A stretch of DNA of 64,000 bases, from NCBI GenBank assembly GCA_016490735.1, contig JAEMWC010000057.1, positions 1,380,001 through 1,444,000 on the forward strand, written 5' to 3'. Under the pieces are notes generated by a model. It searched no databases and was not told the origin of the DNA. It saw nothing but the letters and a program-made list of their open reading frames with translations. The stretch comes from Pachyseris speciosa (Eukaryota; Cnidaria; Anthozoa; Scleractinia; Pachyseridae). The translations under genes and the position numbers were made by a program. Positions within the stretch are counted from its first letter, which is position 1, and each line of letters starts with the position of its first letter. Below are positions 11,101-21,450 of this stretch, piece after piece.

Positions 11101-13475
11101 CCTGATAGAGCTTATTTCTAAGGCAAACATAGAGAATTAAAACAACATCAAGCTCTCTTTAGTGTCTTTCGAGTTTCGTTCATCAGAAACTGTGGAGCTT
11201 TGGAAGTCAAAGGTTTGGACTTTCTGTCTTATGCATGCCATGCCACGTGTGCATCAAGATTACATCAATCAGCGGTTCAAAATATGATCGACACCTTTTT
11301 GCAAATATCGTTTTTATATAGCTGGCCTGCGTTCTTGAGACACGGCTAATGCTTCAACAGGTGCTAACACAGTTGAATAATGCCACTAGCAGATTTGACT
11401 AATGCTCTAACAGGCAAGGATCAGGTGCTATTGGATTGACTAATGCCACTAACGGATATGACTAACACTCTAACAGCAAGGGTCACGAGCTAACGGATAT
11501 GACTAACGCTCTAACGGCAAGGGTCACGAGCTAATGGATTGATCAACGTTACTAACAGTTTTCATCAATTTTTCTAACAGATGGCTAATGTTTTAGACTG
11601 TTTAATGGAAGGTCATTAATGCATGTTTTCCCATGGACGGTCACACAACCTTGGGTAGTCACTGAGTGGCAACAAAATAAGAGAAGGGGAACATTCAGAT
11701 GATGAATTTTAAAATCCTAGTTAAAAAGATGAAGGAATCAACCATTGTTACTTTCCCTTTTAGAGGTGAAAGGAAAACCATATAATAAACTTTTTATTGA
11801 CCGTACTTACTCAGGACCTTATGAGGAATATTTGTTAATGGGAAATTAGACACAGGCATAATAACACTCAGTATTTATGGCGACAACTTTAGGCCAGTAT
11901 TCAAAAGTTAAGCTTCATCAGTAAGAAGTACCGGTAATAAAAGGCAAATTGTTCCATGAACATTCCTAATCCTGTCATAATGTTCTAATTCGTCTTTTTT
12001 TTTTGTTCCAGAAACCTACCTTACAAGATTACAACAGAAGAAATGTATGACATCTTTGGCAAATATGGAGGCATCAGACAGATTAGAGTGTGAGTAGACA
12101 ATATATTTATTAAAGTCTGCATTATGATGTCCTACAATTTAAAAATAATTAAAATCACTGTACAGACTTTCTTGTGGCAAACTATTTTGTGGGTGTACTT
12201 CTAAATCATGCCAATAATTTCAAGCAGCCTGAAGTTGTGAGTGATTGTTGCAGTTATGAACACTAGAACTTAAGCAGTTGGGAAAATAAAGCCTGTCACA
12301 CAGTGTCAAAGTTTCACACAGCAAAGGTTGCCATTTCCTAAAGAGTTGCCAGATGTAGACCCTAGCTCATTAGAGTGACTTGTGTTACCAGACAATGTGT
12401 TCCTGTGTTATTGGTTACAAATAAAATATTAACATTTTTGTGTTGCCTTTTTAATGGTCTCTCATAACAGCAGCTATGAGCCATTGATTGCCACTTTTCT
12501 GTCATGTTATGTTATGTTGTGTTCCAAGACACGGCGCAGCATGGCCACACCTAATTTTAAATATTACTTAGAGAATTTGCTCATGACCAAGGTGATTTCC
12601 AGGATATGTCAAAAGGAATACACCAACAAGGGTACTTTGAATAATTTATTGTACACAGGTGAAAAATAAATGAATTTTCTAATCAGTAGATTTTTTCCAA
12701 TTATAGTCGATGATCGATTGGTTGGGTCAATCCAACAGAGATTTCATAATTGATCGTCAGAAATAATTATTATTTCTGACGATCAATTATGAAATCTCAG
12801 CCAATTCTCAACACTAGTTACTAATGTGAATTTTTTGTGTGTTACAGTGGTAACACACCAGAGACAAGAGGGACAGCATTTGTGGTGTATGAAGACATAT
12901 TTGATGCTAAGAATGCCTGTGACCATCTATCGGGCTTTAACGTCTGTAACCGTTACCTGGTTGTATTGTACTACCAATCCACCAAGGTAAGCAAGAAAGA
13001 TATGTTTAGTGCTGGCAAACAAAAAACTAACAGGAAAGAAGGAAGCGAATTGTAAATAACTCAAAGTTTTCCATTTATGCAGGTGATAGCTTGTTCTCCC
13101 CACCGAGAAGCAATGCTACAGTAGTTGCAATTCTGACTTTTGCTTAAAACTATGCCAGAACTCAAAGAATTTGTATTATTTCTTTGTCTACACTGTATTC
13201 CTTCTGGTAATAATTGAGAAGTAAGAATTCTTCTTCTGTGAATGATGTATATGAAATAAATCACATATGAACAGCGGAAATGAAATCAAATGAGGATCAT
13301 TCTTCATTTAATTATTCATCTCCATCTCTATTTTAAAGGGGAAACCCAGATAACTGAGAGATATGGTTGATAAATTTCTCCTTTTGTTTAGGCTTTCCAA
13401 AAGCTGGACAAGGAAAAGAAGAGACAAGAATTAGAGAAGATGAAGGAAAAATATGGAATCAACAAAGACAAGTGA
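5138..13475 (+). CDS. SF3B6: SF3B6 (p14/SF3B14a), splicing factor 3B subunit 6
   Basis: Five exons join in phase: 5138-5167, 5387-5427, 12012-12089, 12848-12986 and 13392-13475, encoding 123 residues against about 125 in vertebrates. The protein is the U2 snRNP RRM subunit that contacts the branch-point adenosine and SF3B1. The RRM is intact: RNP2 (LYVRNL, about residues 21-26, including Tyr22, the residue that contacts the branch adenosine in the human protein) and RNP1 (RGTAFVVY, about 57-64). The C-terminal basic helix ending KYGINKDK matches the family. Intron 2 is 6.6 kb and full of TIR elements; the others are shorter. Exon 1 encodes only [10 protein letters not shown]. It is divergent from TPD52 and probably shares its promoter. 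A well-formed acceptor at about 16530 (TTTCCATTTACAG) could mark an alternative 3' exon, but I have no other evidence for it. Confidence 0.96.
5565..6142. mobile_element. Non-autonomous TIR element in SF3B6 intron 2
   Basis: A left arm beginning CGGTCACTTCGTTCCATGGT is repeated in reverse complement at the right end, with about 48 bp of near-perfect inverted identity and internal GATCGTTCCA subrepeats. The element is 578 bp. The interior has no convincing reading frame. The flanks do not show an obvious target duplication. Confidence 0.75.
6315..6405. repeat. Dispersed repeat matching one arm of the foldback at 9995-10104
   Basis: The stretch starting at GATGTTTTTACCACATTTTG and running through ATCTATTACTGAACAGAC and CGGCAACATGGAATCT is nearly identical to 10063-10135. 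Reading frames on both strands here are coincidental. Confidence 0.6.
6596..7481. mobile_element. 886 bp TIR DNA transposon, non-autonomous
   Basis: A perfect inverted repeat of 26 bp (left end TACCGTAAACTGCCGCTTAT, then AAGCCC) bounds the element, with TA next to the CCGT/ACGG ends on both sides, suggesting a TA target as in Tc1/mariner-pogo elements. Multiple subterminal copies of CTTATAAGCCCA occur near both ends. A short acidic frame around 7004-7098 (reading [20 protein letters not shown]) resembles the acidic tail of CENP-B/pogo-type transposases. That is inference from composition only, and no DDE core remains. Confidence 0.75.
7545..7732. mobile_element. Foldback element with ~75 bp arms
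   Basis: The left arm beginning AACAAATTGAATGTGG and running through CTGTACTCTTATTGACAAC to CACAGTGGTCAAAA is repeated in inverted orientation at the right with only a few mismatches, separated by a short loop that itself contains a small hairpin. It lies immediately downstream of the 886 bp element. Too short to encode anything. Confidence 0.75.
8655..8722 (-). repeat. tRNA-derived SINE remnant
   Basis: On the minus strand the stretch carries a perfect RNA polymerase III B box (GGTTCGAATCC) in a T-arm context followed by CGTACAAGCGG, preceded by ACCGGTTTCGCAGAGGTTGT. It is bordered on the plus-strand left side by an A-rich run (8620-8654). The D-arm and A-box half is too degenerate for a functional tRNA, so I call it a tRNA-derived SINE head. 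Confidence 0.5.
9010..9985. repeat. Dispersed repeat with internal telomere-like tract
   Basis: The block shares extended similarity with 54290-55190 (for example TCTTTCACTGTCGTCATTTACG versus the TTTTCACTGTTGTCATTTACA region, the GAAAACAGC...ACTCTTAATTTT block, and the shared end GAATACCCTTGGG). At 9588-9655 it contains a degenerate CCCTAA tract (ACCCTAACC, CCCTATCCCTAA, CCCTAGCC). The long minus-strand frame at 9307-9723 is a translation of this low-complexity tract and is not a gene. Confidence 0.6.
9995..10104. repeat. Foldback repeat, ~36 bp arms
   Basis: The left arm AATAGATCACAGAAGACGTC continuing to ATGTGGTAAAAAC is matched by the right arm GTTTTTACCACATTTTGACG continuing to GATCTATTA in inverted orientation, with one or two mismatches. 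The right arm plus its flank recurs at 6315-6405. Confidence 0.65.
10401..11104 (-). mobile_element. Degenerate hAT-like DNA transposon remnant
   Basis: The ends form an inverted repeat starting CAGGGCTCGAATTTAA and ending TTAATTTCGAGCCCTG; CAGGGCTCGAA termini are typical of hAT elements. Inside, minus-strand frames (10962-10547) include the short piece [15 protein letters not shown], which resembles the zinc-finger lead-in of ZNF862/KIAA1586-type hAT transposases. The rest of a transposase is absent. The flanks (ATAGA on both sides) are only a weak target duplication. No host gene is inferred from the competing 124- and 141-residue frames on opposite strands. Confidence 0.55.
11358..11592. 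repeat. Minisatellite, imperfect 40-50 bp units
   Basis: Repeated elements GACTAA(T/C)GC(T)CTAAC(A/G)G, CAAGGGTCACGAGCTAA and GCCACTAACGGATATGA recur in the same order about four times with insertions and deletions. It lies in SF3B6 intron 2, about 420 bp upstream of exon 3. Confidence 0.6.
12738..12798. repeat. Perfect 61 bp palindrome in SF3B6 intron 3
   Basis: The two arms are 30 bp each (left arm starts GAGATTTCATAATTGATCGT) and exactly complementary, with one central base. It lies 49 bp upstream of exon 4, so a transcript could form a strong hairpin close to the branch-point region. Confidence 0.85.
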
Positions 13476-13780
13476 TCAAAAACATAATTACCTGTAAATC
13501 GTATTTATTGTTATAGACATTTGAAACTGGAATCTCTTTAAATCTAAAAACAGCTTTTTTGCAGAACTTAGAGTGGTTTTCAAAAGTACCGAAAAGTCTT
13601 GTTTACTTTGGCTTTCCTTTACTTTGCTCTGTAATTGGTTGAAAACCTCACACCAATTTCTCACCCATTGACAAGCAAAACCAAAACCAATCATGACTTG
13701 CACACGCACATTTCCCCAGCACTCACTGTGCTGTTTGTGTCTGTTGTCGTTGGTTAGACCAACAATTATTGTTTTGGTTT

Positions 13781-14071
13781 TAAAGCGGTTTTCAATTGAG
13801 TGTCGAAAGTAATTCTTGTTTTGCTTTGGTTTTGCGTTGCTTCGTTCTGTGATTGGCCAGGAAAACTTGCGCCACTTTCTCAACCAATGAGAAGCAAAAT
13901 CAAAACCAATCTTTACTTGCACGCACATATTTTCCCGTGCTTTACGTCGGCTACATGTAATTGCTTCGAATTCTGATTGGTTCATTGCGCTGTTTCGGTC
14001 TATTGTGATTGGTCAGAGTAATTGGCAGCTTTGGTTTTGGTTTTACGACACTCAATTAAAAACCGCTCTAG
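13781..14071. mobile_element. MITE-like TIR repeat (AGCGGTTTTCAATTGAGTGTCG ends)
   Basis: The left end AAGCGGTTTTCAATTGAGTG is matched by CACTCAATTAAAAACCGCT at the right in inverted orientation. Internally ACTTGCAC(AC)GCACAT motifs and CCAAT(C)-bearing segments are duplicated with the stretch just to the left (13569-13780), so this is probably a compound of two related copies. Confidence 0.55.
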
Positions 14072-14575
14072 TTTTATGACTATTATTGAAGACCCAGCTC
14101 CTATGGGGAACACTGCAAACTCGCACCTGACAATACAGTAATATTGAAACATCATAGGGATTGTAAAGGCCTTAGCTACTAAGGGTAAATTCTTAGGTCA
14201 GTCAATTTGATTGACCTATGCCTAGGCAAGTGTCTTGTCCTAGTTGAGCAAATGCTCAGGACCTGGCTGTTTGAATGCTGGTTGATGTAAATCTAGAATT
14301 AATCTAAGAATTGCAAGATATTCAAGAGATTTGTTTCCCATTTTCAGTTTTTATTTGTGTAGCTAGATGTATTTACAGGGAAAGAGAAATCATGCTTTGA
14401 CCTGTATACAGCACCATCGCTTGCAATTCTGACTTCAACTCTGCAAAACACAAAAGTGTTGTATTATCAAGGTTTCTGTATTAAGCAGGCTCTTAGAATA
14501 AGTGTCCGCACTCCCAGACATGTTTTATTGGTACAGACTAAAGCATAAAATTGAGTAGCCATTCAACAATATAAA

Positions 14576-14697
14576 CTTAATGTATGGTCCTGAGGGAAAC
14601 AGTTAGTTTTGTTTTCCCAAGATTCCTGAAGTCAAGGAAGCATCAGGACTTGAGGGAAAACAAAACTACATAGTTTCCCATGGGACCATACATTAAG
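14576..14697. repeat. Foldback repeat, ~43 bp arms
   Basis: The left arm CTTAATGTATGGTCC...GTTTTGTTTTCCC is matched by GGGAAAACAAAACTA...GGACCATACATTAAG. A few mismatches occur in the middle. No coding potential. Confidence 0.65.
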
Positions 14698-15644
14698 TGC
14701 TTTGTCATACCTTGACTTTCCCTTTAACAATCAAAGCAAACAAAAAAACTAACAAAGGAAGAAAGATGGCATATGCTGAATATCACGCCACTTTTTAGTC
14801 ATGCACTGATTACATACTGTTGCATCTGATCTGGTCAACAACTGTGGAATTGTATCCCAGTCAGGATGGATTTGAATTTGATCAGAGGCACATGGCCAAG
14901 AATCAAACAATCACTGCTTGTTTTGTTGAGTGAAAGTCTAGGCATATAACAATGATTAATGTCTCAACTTAAGTTCAAACTAAGCAACCTTAACACTCAC
15001 TGAAATAGACTTGCATGAAATTGTTTCAAACATGATAACATGCATAATCATTCAAGATAGTCCATGACTTTCCTCCACATTGTCATTTTCAGTTTTCATT
15101 CAAACAGAAGGACTGGAAAACTTCTGGAAGAGAACCAGTGTCCGTAAAATCAAACTTTAAACAATCAGATTGAGGCTCTTGACCATAGCACTCAATTGTC
15201 ATCATTGTTTTGGTAGATTTTATATGCCACTTGTTAGGAGAATTTTGTTAAAAGGTACAAACATTCATCTCTGGCGATCTTTTTGATGTTTCCTCATAAA
15301 CTGTATAACTAACCTAATAGAAATTTTGTAGTAATAATATAGTACTATTGATTGCTACTTTGCTAACGTCAATTTTTACGTGTTAAAAGTAGTTTATTAA
15401 AACTGTTTATTTTGCAATTTTTTTGTGCAGTGGGTTTGAATGAGGCAGTTCAGAATGGGGTAGTCGTAGGCTAGAAATCTCTTGTGAGGCTGCAATAGAG
15501 ATCTTGCTTGCAGGCCAGGGTAGGTGCAAAGGGTGTAAGTGTGCATACCACATGTGACGTGTGATGACTGAAGGGTATGCACAGGAGTTAGAACTTTGTT
15601 TTTTAAGTTCTCCCAGGTTTGCTAGCCTTGGAAAGAAAGCGTAA

Positions 15645-15667
15645 CCCCCCCCCCCCCCCCCCCCCCC
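15645..15667. repeat. Homopolymer of 23 C
   Basis: An uninterrupted run of C. The length should be treated as uncertain because such runs are prone to sequencing and assembly error. Confidence 0.9.
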
Positions 15668-15716
15668 TTCACTTGCTGAGTTGTTATCGGATTCCTTGTT
15701 ATTGGACAGTTAAATA

Positions 15717-15797
15717 AGCCAATCACATTCAAAGTAGTATTTTAAATCAACCAATCACATTCAAAGTCGTAGTTTAAATCAACCAATCACAACCTTG
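15717..15797. repeat. ~37 bp tandem repeat, CCAAT-box bearing
   Basis: The unit CCAATCACATTCAAAGT, then (A/C)GTA(T/G)TTTAAATCAA, occurs twice in full and begins a third time. CCAATCAC is a CCAAT-box match, but no gene lies near enough to suggest a promoter. Confidence 0.6.
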
Positions 15798-17343
15798 GTT
15801 TCAATCACCATACATTTTGATTGTGGTCAATGATTAAAATTTGGTGCTGTGTGAGTGTGGCATGACAGATTCAAGATTGTTTCAATAAAAATTTGAACAT
15901 CTTTTTCTTAAAGGTAAGAAAACTTACTTAACAGGTAATTGAAGTATGGAGAGAATTCCAAATTTTAGGACCTTGAAATGTGATTAGAATATGGAGCGAT
16001 TACTTTGAAAACATCAGATTGTTATTATAAAAAGAAATAGTTTGCCGTCAGGGATTCTTTAAAAGACTTCAAAGTTGTTTGATTTTTAGCTCGAGTGGGA
16101 AGACTGTTCAGAGTTTTGCACCACGATTGGTGTTCCAGGGGCATTTTGATTATGATCAATGATATTTGATGGTACCTAGTTCCAATTTGACCAACAAAAC
16201 ATAAAAATGATCATGACATAGCTCCTTGAACAAATTGCATTTAATTAAACAAATTCAATTTAAATTTAACAAATTGTATACTTTATTAATAATCTTTGCT
16301 TAGCTAGGGGCCAACTAGAAAACTTTAGTTTATTTAGCCCCTAAACACCTTTAAACTTAATAGTTTAGCTTTTCTTTTCCCCTTTGGTAGCTCTCACATG
16401 CTTCTAAAAAATAATGGAATGCTAACAGTATAATAGGTGTAGTAAAGATTGTTGTTGCAGTGTTGTTGTTGTTAACTTTTAAAAAAGTGAATCCTCTTCT
16501 GCAGTGATTTGTTTTTGTTTCCATTTACAGGCCAAGCTGTGTCTCTAACTAACGTGAACCATGAAACTGTTTAAGGACTGACTTTTGTTATTGATTTCTG
16601 TCCCTCGGGGTTCCGCAGAATATCTGGTTGGTCCCTGACTCACCATCTTTATTGGAGCACCACAAAGCTCTTGGAACATCTCACAGGATTGGCTGAGAAA
16701 GCAATAAATAAACAAAAGTCCTGAACCATGGACCCTATCCATGAAACAACAAGAGCCTTGTGCCATGTGGGGCCAATGAACTGAGTTTTCGTAAGTGTGA
16801 TTGTTCAAACGAAGGATGCCAGGAAGAACTTTTGATTGCAATTAATTTTCTTATCTATTGGTTGTGAAGTCTCTTCAGTTCAAAGGGAATACTTAAATAT
16901 CTGTTTATTGTGGTAGGACATGAGTTGAACAAACACTTTTGAATTTAACTTGTGCAAAACAGCTCACTGAATGTCAATTGCAATTTGTTCCATCTTTAGT
17001 TGTGGCATATCACACTCTTTTATTAATTTAAATAAATACATAAAAAATATATCACACTCTTTAAAAAAAGGGCCTTAAAAAGGACCTCTCGCTTCCTCAA
17101 CCAATAACTTTTAGAACTTCAACCAAAGCCCATGGTGGGTGACTTGTTTGTATGCATGCCTTTTGTATACTTTATGTATGTAACTCATAGTATACTTGCT
17201 TCGTATTTACATTGCTTCTGATTCTTTTTGAGATGTCTGTTGTGATTGGCCAGATCAGCCACTTGGTTTGGTTTTGCTGTACTCAATAGAACATACATTA
17301 TTTTGTATTCTCAGTAAGTACTGCACAGTTTACAAATTAATTA

Positions 17344-17521
17344 ATGGTAAACGGATCGGCGTGCACCATTGAGTTATGGATGCACATGGGGTGTTGCTAA
17401 GCATGAGAGAAACGTAAATGCGCTCGAGGTGTAGCCGAGAGCGACTCTAGCTTCTTGAGTGCTTAGCATACCTCCCAAGTGCATCCATAACTCAATAGTG
17501 CACGCGGATCCATTTACCATT
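17344..17521. repeat. Foldback repeat, ~65 bp arms
   Basis: The left arm ATGGTAAACGGATCGGCGTG continuing to TTGCTAAGCA is inverted at the right with about 85 percent identity. A short inner hairpin around GCGCTCGAGGTG / GAGCGACTCTAG lies at the centre. Confidence 0.65.
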
Positions 17522-17999
17522 TGTTTTATAACATAAACAGCGTAGAGAAAGCAAAGTCCAATTTTATTGCACTAACTTGCATGACCAAGAAAAACAGGCA
17601 CATGAAACTTCATTCACAGAAATTGAATGGCTTAATACTTCCAATCGGTAGACACTATGACGATTGAAACGATACAAATTTTGTTAAATCTCACCCAAAA
17701 AAGTGACATTTTAATTTATAAACGGCGCACACGTCAGCTATCATCAGCAGCGTTCACCCATGGGAAAATAGTAAATGGTTATGAATGATATATGAAATGA
17801 ATCATATATGAACTGCGGAAATAAAATCAACTGCGAGGATCATTCTTCATTTGAGTAAATGGTTAATTGACCAATCAGAGCATGCGTTTTAAATTACTTG
17901 TAGTCTTTTTAATGTAATTATCAATATTCCATTTTTTGTAAATAATCGTATAATTCAACTTTTAGTTGCAAATCGATTATTAATAAACTATCTATCTAT

Positions 18000-19290
18000 C
18001 TATCTCCTTTTCTTTAGTTATGTTATAAAAAATAATTAATGTTGGGGTAACATGTTAATGTTAAATATTGTACATATTACATACAGTAACAGGTCACCCA
18101 AAATAACTTTGAAGCTAAACCAGTTGGGTGACCACCATATACATAACAGTCAGAAAAAAATGCATTAAACTAAGTTATTAATGTTTTAAATCTATTAGAA
18201 GTTAATATTTTGAATTGTTCGTCAATTATTTTATTCCACAATTTAGGACCAGTAAATTGAATATTGAATTTACCATTAAGTTTGTTCAAATTTTGGGAAG
18301 ATAGAAGGTAGACCTGGTTGCAAAGCAAGTGTGCTTCCAGTCTTTGTTAAGAACAAATTGAAGATCTTTGGTAGATTTCTAGTCACAAAACAGTGTACAA
18401 GATAAAGAGTTTGAAGTTTTTATTATCAGATCTTGAAGTTTTAGAAGATAAAGTTGAGCTAACAGAGCTGTGACAACAACATTTTATTATTATTACAATT
18501 ATTACAATTATTATTATTATTATTGCAATTACAATGATTATTACAATTTACAATTTATTATTATTACAATTTGTTATTACAATTTTACAATTTAGACTGA
18601 CCTACAGGTAGCTTAGCTAATCGTGGCAGGCCAGTCTATTGAAACAGAAGCAATTACATCACAGTACAGGATCAAAAAAGAGAACAGAGTACTAGTATGT
18701 GCATCAAAATTAGAAAAGGTAATTAGATGGATAGCTTTCTTTTACAATATGTAAAGTGGTTTTATGTTAGTCTCATAGGTGTTAGCCCAAACTATACAAC
18801 TGTAAGAACGAAAGGGCAGAATAATAGCATGGTATAATAATTGAACTAAAATTTTGATGTCATCAAAATGCCTCATCTTAGAAAAGTCACCAACACCTCT
18901 GGATACCTTTTTGAATATTTGTTGAATTTGTTCTTTCTAGTTAAGGTGACAGTCTAATAAGATGCCCAAATTCTGTAATGCTGTTACACTTATTAACTGG
19001 TTTACCATCAATTTCAATTATCACAGGGTAATTAAGTTTTCTTTGATAGGAATGAAATATTACAAAATGTGTTTTATCAATAGTAAGAGAAAGTTTGTTT
19101 GCACAAAGCCAGGTCTTAATCTTATCAATTTCTTTATTGAAAGTTTGCTCAAGATGTTGTAAATTTCTATGAGAATAAAGCAGGTTAGAATCATCTGCAA
19201 ATAGATGGAAATTAAAAATGGATGAAGAATTAACAAAGTACAGGCTCTTGCGGGGGAATACATTTACATATGCTAAGAATTCCTCAATTT
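18000..19290 (-). mobile_element. 5'-truncated, degenerate CR1-like LINE
   Basis: Conceptual translation of the minus strand through frameshifts gives a reverse transcriptase C-terminal half: FADDSN (the F/YADD catalytic box) near 19175-19200, then WLCANKLSLTIDKTHFVIF, and downstream thumb-like sequence (ILVQLLYHAIILPF, about 18810). Only chance fragments remain open. The element stops at (GATA)n at 17985-18006, a typical short-repeat LINE tail. ATT-rich low-complexity sequence (18480-18600) interrupts it. Coding capacity is lost. Confidence 0.65.
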
Positions 19291-19797
19291 AAGCCTTTGT
19301 GCATACAGCTCCAAACACTCTAGGATACGAATACTGTCTATTGAAACCTGCCCACACAGGACCTGGAAACAGTTTCTTCAGGATAGACTGGCACTCTCCA
19401 ATTCAATGTTTTTACAACTAATATAACTGTTTAGACATAATGAGTGGTGTTTCAAGGAAATATGTTCAGGGCTGTGTGATGCACAGGAGGGTGTCAGCAA
19501 TCATCGTACAGCATCACATCTGAATATCGTATGCGTTTATATCAGATGAAACTATCAATTACTGTAGCAGAGAAAATTTATTACAATGGGCAAACAAGGT
19601 GTCTCAAGGTAATTTGGTCAGGATTTAAGACTAAAAGTAATTCACCATGTCATATAATTATATAGATAGCTGGATATTACAGTCAGAGAGTGAGTCTTTG
19701 CTTAAGGTTGCTATAAACATTGGTTTTTAACACTTTCCAGCTCTTCCACTTTCATTTGATGAATCATCGCCACCAATATTTATAAGTTGTTATCTTT

Positions 19798-20155
19798 AAG
19801 CCGGTTACACACAAGCAAGTTTTCCTTGACGAGTTTTGACTTAACAAAATTTATTTGCTAGCATGCTAGTTTTTGAACAGGTGCACTTGTCAGGGAAAAA
19901 CGTGACACATTGCAGAACTTGCTCGTCTGTATAAGTCAACAAGGAAAACTTGTCAAGAAAATTGTTGACCGCTGTGTAATTGAATTCCTGGCTACAGTGA
20001 ATATTTGTCAAAGAAAACTGTTCATTTGTTCACACCAGCAAATAAAACTTGTGAAGGCAAAACTTGTCAAAGAAAACTTATTGTTCATAAAAATGAGCAA
20101 ATGAAAATTGTTAATGACACTTGTCAAGGAAAACTTGCTTGTGTGTAACTGGCTT
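19798..20155. mobile_element. MITE-like TIR element with internal ACTTGTCAAG repeats
   Basis: The left end AAGCCGGTTACACACAAGCA and the right end AACTTGCTTGTGTGTAACTGG are inverted copies over about 32 bp. Inside, variants of AAACTTGTCAA(A)GAAAA recur at least four times. The 64-residue frame within it is a product of these repeats. Confidence 0.7.
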
Positions 20156-20972
20156 TAGAGTGGTACCAAACAAATGCCCAAACATTGGGAAACAAGTTAG
20201 GAAAATTATTTCTACTCAATAGGTTGCCATAGCAACACTATAACCTGTTAGAGACAACCTTGGTTTTACCTTCAAGTAGCAATACCTCAAGAGTGCTCGG
20301 TGACCCCCATTTTGTAGGATTTTTTTTAACTTTGCAAACAGTTGTATTTTACTGTGCTGGTTATTTCCCCACAATAAAAAGTGACGGTTGCCAAGCTTGT
20401 TTTTGTGTTATTGTTGCTTAACGCTAAAATTAGGGTTCAGTTGCTATGGTAACCTATAACGTTGCTTTTCCGTCATGCTGTTGCGAAAGGTAATCTGAGA
20501 GGAAACACATGGATATCAGGACCAAGACAAACAGAAATATTAAACTGCCTTTGTGTCAGTTTACATTTTATTTTTACGCTGGGAAAATAGTGCATGGTTA
20601 TGGGCTAGAAGTGCTTCCAACCCTATTGCCTAAAAAAAGTGCTGATTACAAACACAAATTTAAAGTGCCCCCTACTCTCTACTACAGCTGTGTGTAGTTC
20701 CACCGTCCTCGCGATAAAAGTAAATTGTCAGCAAGAGTGACAACCTCTCACATGCACAATAAATCCAACATCCTCCCCTTCCCCCCACCACAACACGCAT
20801 GCATACAAAATAGGGCAGGAAAAAAGTGGTACGAAAATAATATGGAGGAAAAATAGCCTGTTAAGAGAGAAAATTGCCAGTTTATGACTGAAGAAAAATT
20901 GAGAGGACACTGGTACCCAGGGTTCAAAAAAAGAAAATCCAAATCTCGGTCTTGAGAACAAAGTACAAAAAG

Positions 20973-21024
20973 GAGACAATCGATGGAGACAATCGATGGA
21001 GACAATCGATGGAGACAATCGATG
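20973..21024. repeat. Four exact copies of a 13 bp unit (GAGACAATCGATG)
   Basis: Four uninterrupted, identical 13 bp units in tandem, each containing ATCGAT. A (TTA)n microsatellite follows at about 21147-21170. Confidence 0.9.
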
Positions 21025-21180
21025 TAGTCCTTTCTAAAAGAGAAAATGAAACTGATAGAAACGCTGCAGTAAAAGAGAAAAAAAAAACAAAAAGTAAACC
21101 GCATTTGATCATATACACCTGGAAAATGCTCCATATAAGTTCTAAATTATTATTATTATTATTATTATTGCCCACTGGAA

Positions 21181-21450
21181 CTGGGGAGGAGAGAGTGCAG
21201 GGAGTGCGTCCCTATACTCCCTCTCCCCCTCTGTGGTAAAAGAGAGGGGGAGGAGAGAGTGCAGGGAGTGCCTCCCTACACTCCCTCTCCCCCTCTGTGG
21301 TAAAAGAGAGGGGGAGGAGAGAGTGCAGGGAGTGCCTCCCTACACTCCCTCTCCCCCTCTGTGGTAAAAGAGAGGGGGAGGAGAGAGTGCCTCCCTACAC
21401 TCCCTCTCCCCCTCTGTGGTAAAAGAGAGGGGGAGGAGAGAGTGCAGGGA
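21181..21450. repeat. 64 bp minisatellite, each unit a hairpin
   Basis: The unit contains GAGGGGGAGGAGAGAGTGCA followed by CACTCCCTCTCCCCCTCT, so its two halves are nearly complementary and each copy can fold on itself. About four copies with period 64 bp are seen; one lacks 9 bp (period 55). Strands are strongly purine/pyrimidine skewed within each half. Confidence 0.85.

Larger units (their letters stand above)
13476..17340. other. Intergenic region downstream of SF3B6, repeat-rich, no gene seen
   Basis: It holds the SF3B6 3' UTR (end not defined; no AATAAA close to the stop) and several repeats described separately. The 165-residue minus-strand frame at 13488-13985 lies in a repeat with internal direct duplication and has no recognisable domain. 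The 98-residue frame at 16545-16841 is likewise unsupported. Confidence 0.5.

Noticed and set aside
13488..13985. 165-residue minus-strand frame downstream of SF3B6
   Set aside because: It spans two related repeat copies with internal duplication; no recognisable domain.
20728..21239. Several 80-128 residue frames on both strands
   Set aside because: They are generated by the 13 bp tandem repeat, the TTA microsatellite and the adjacent minisatellite.
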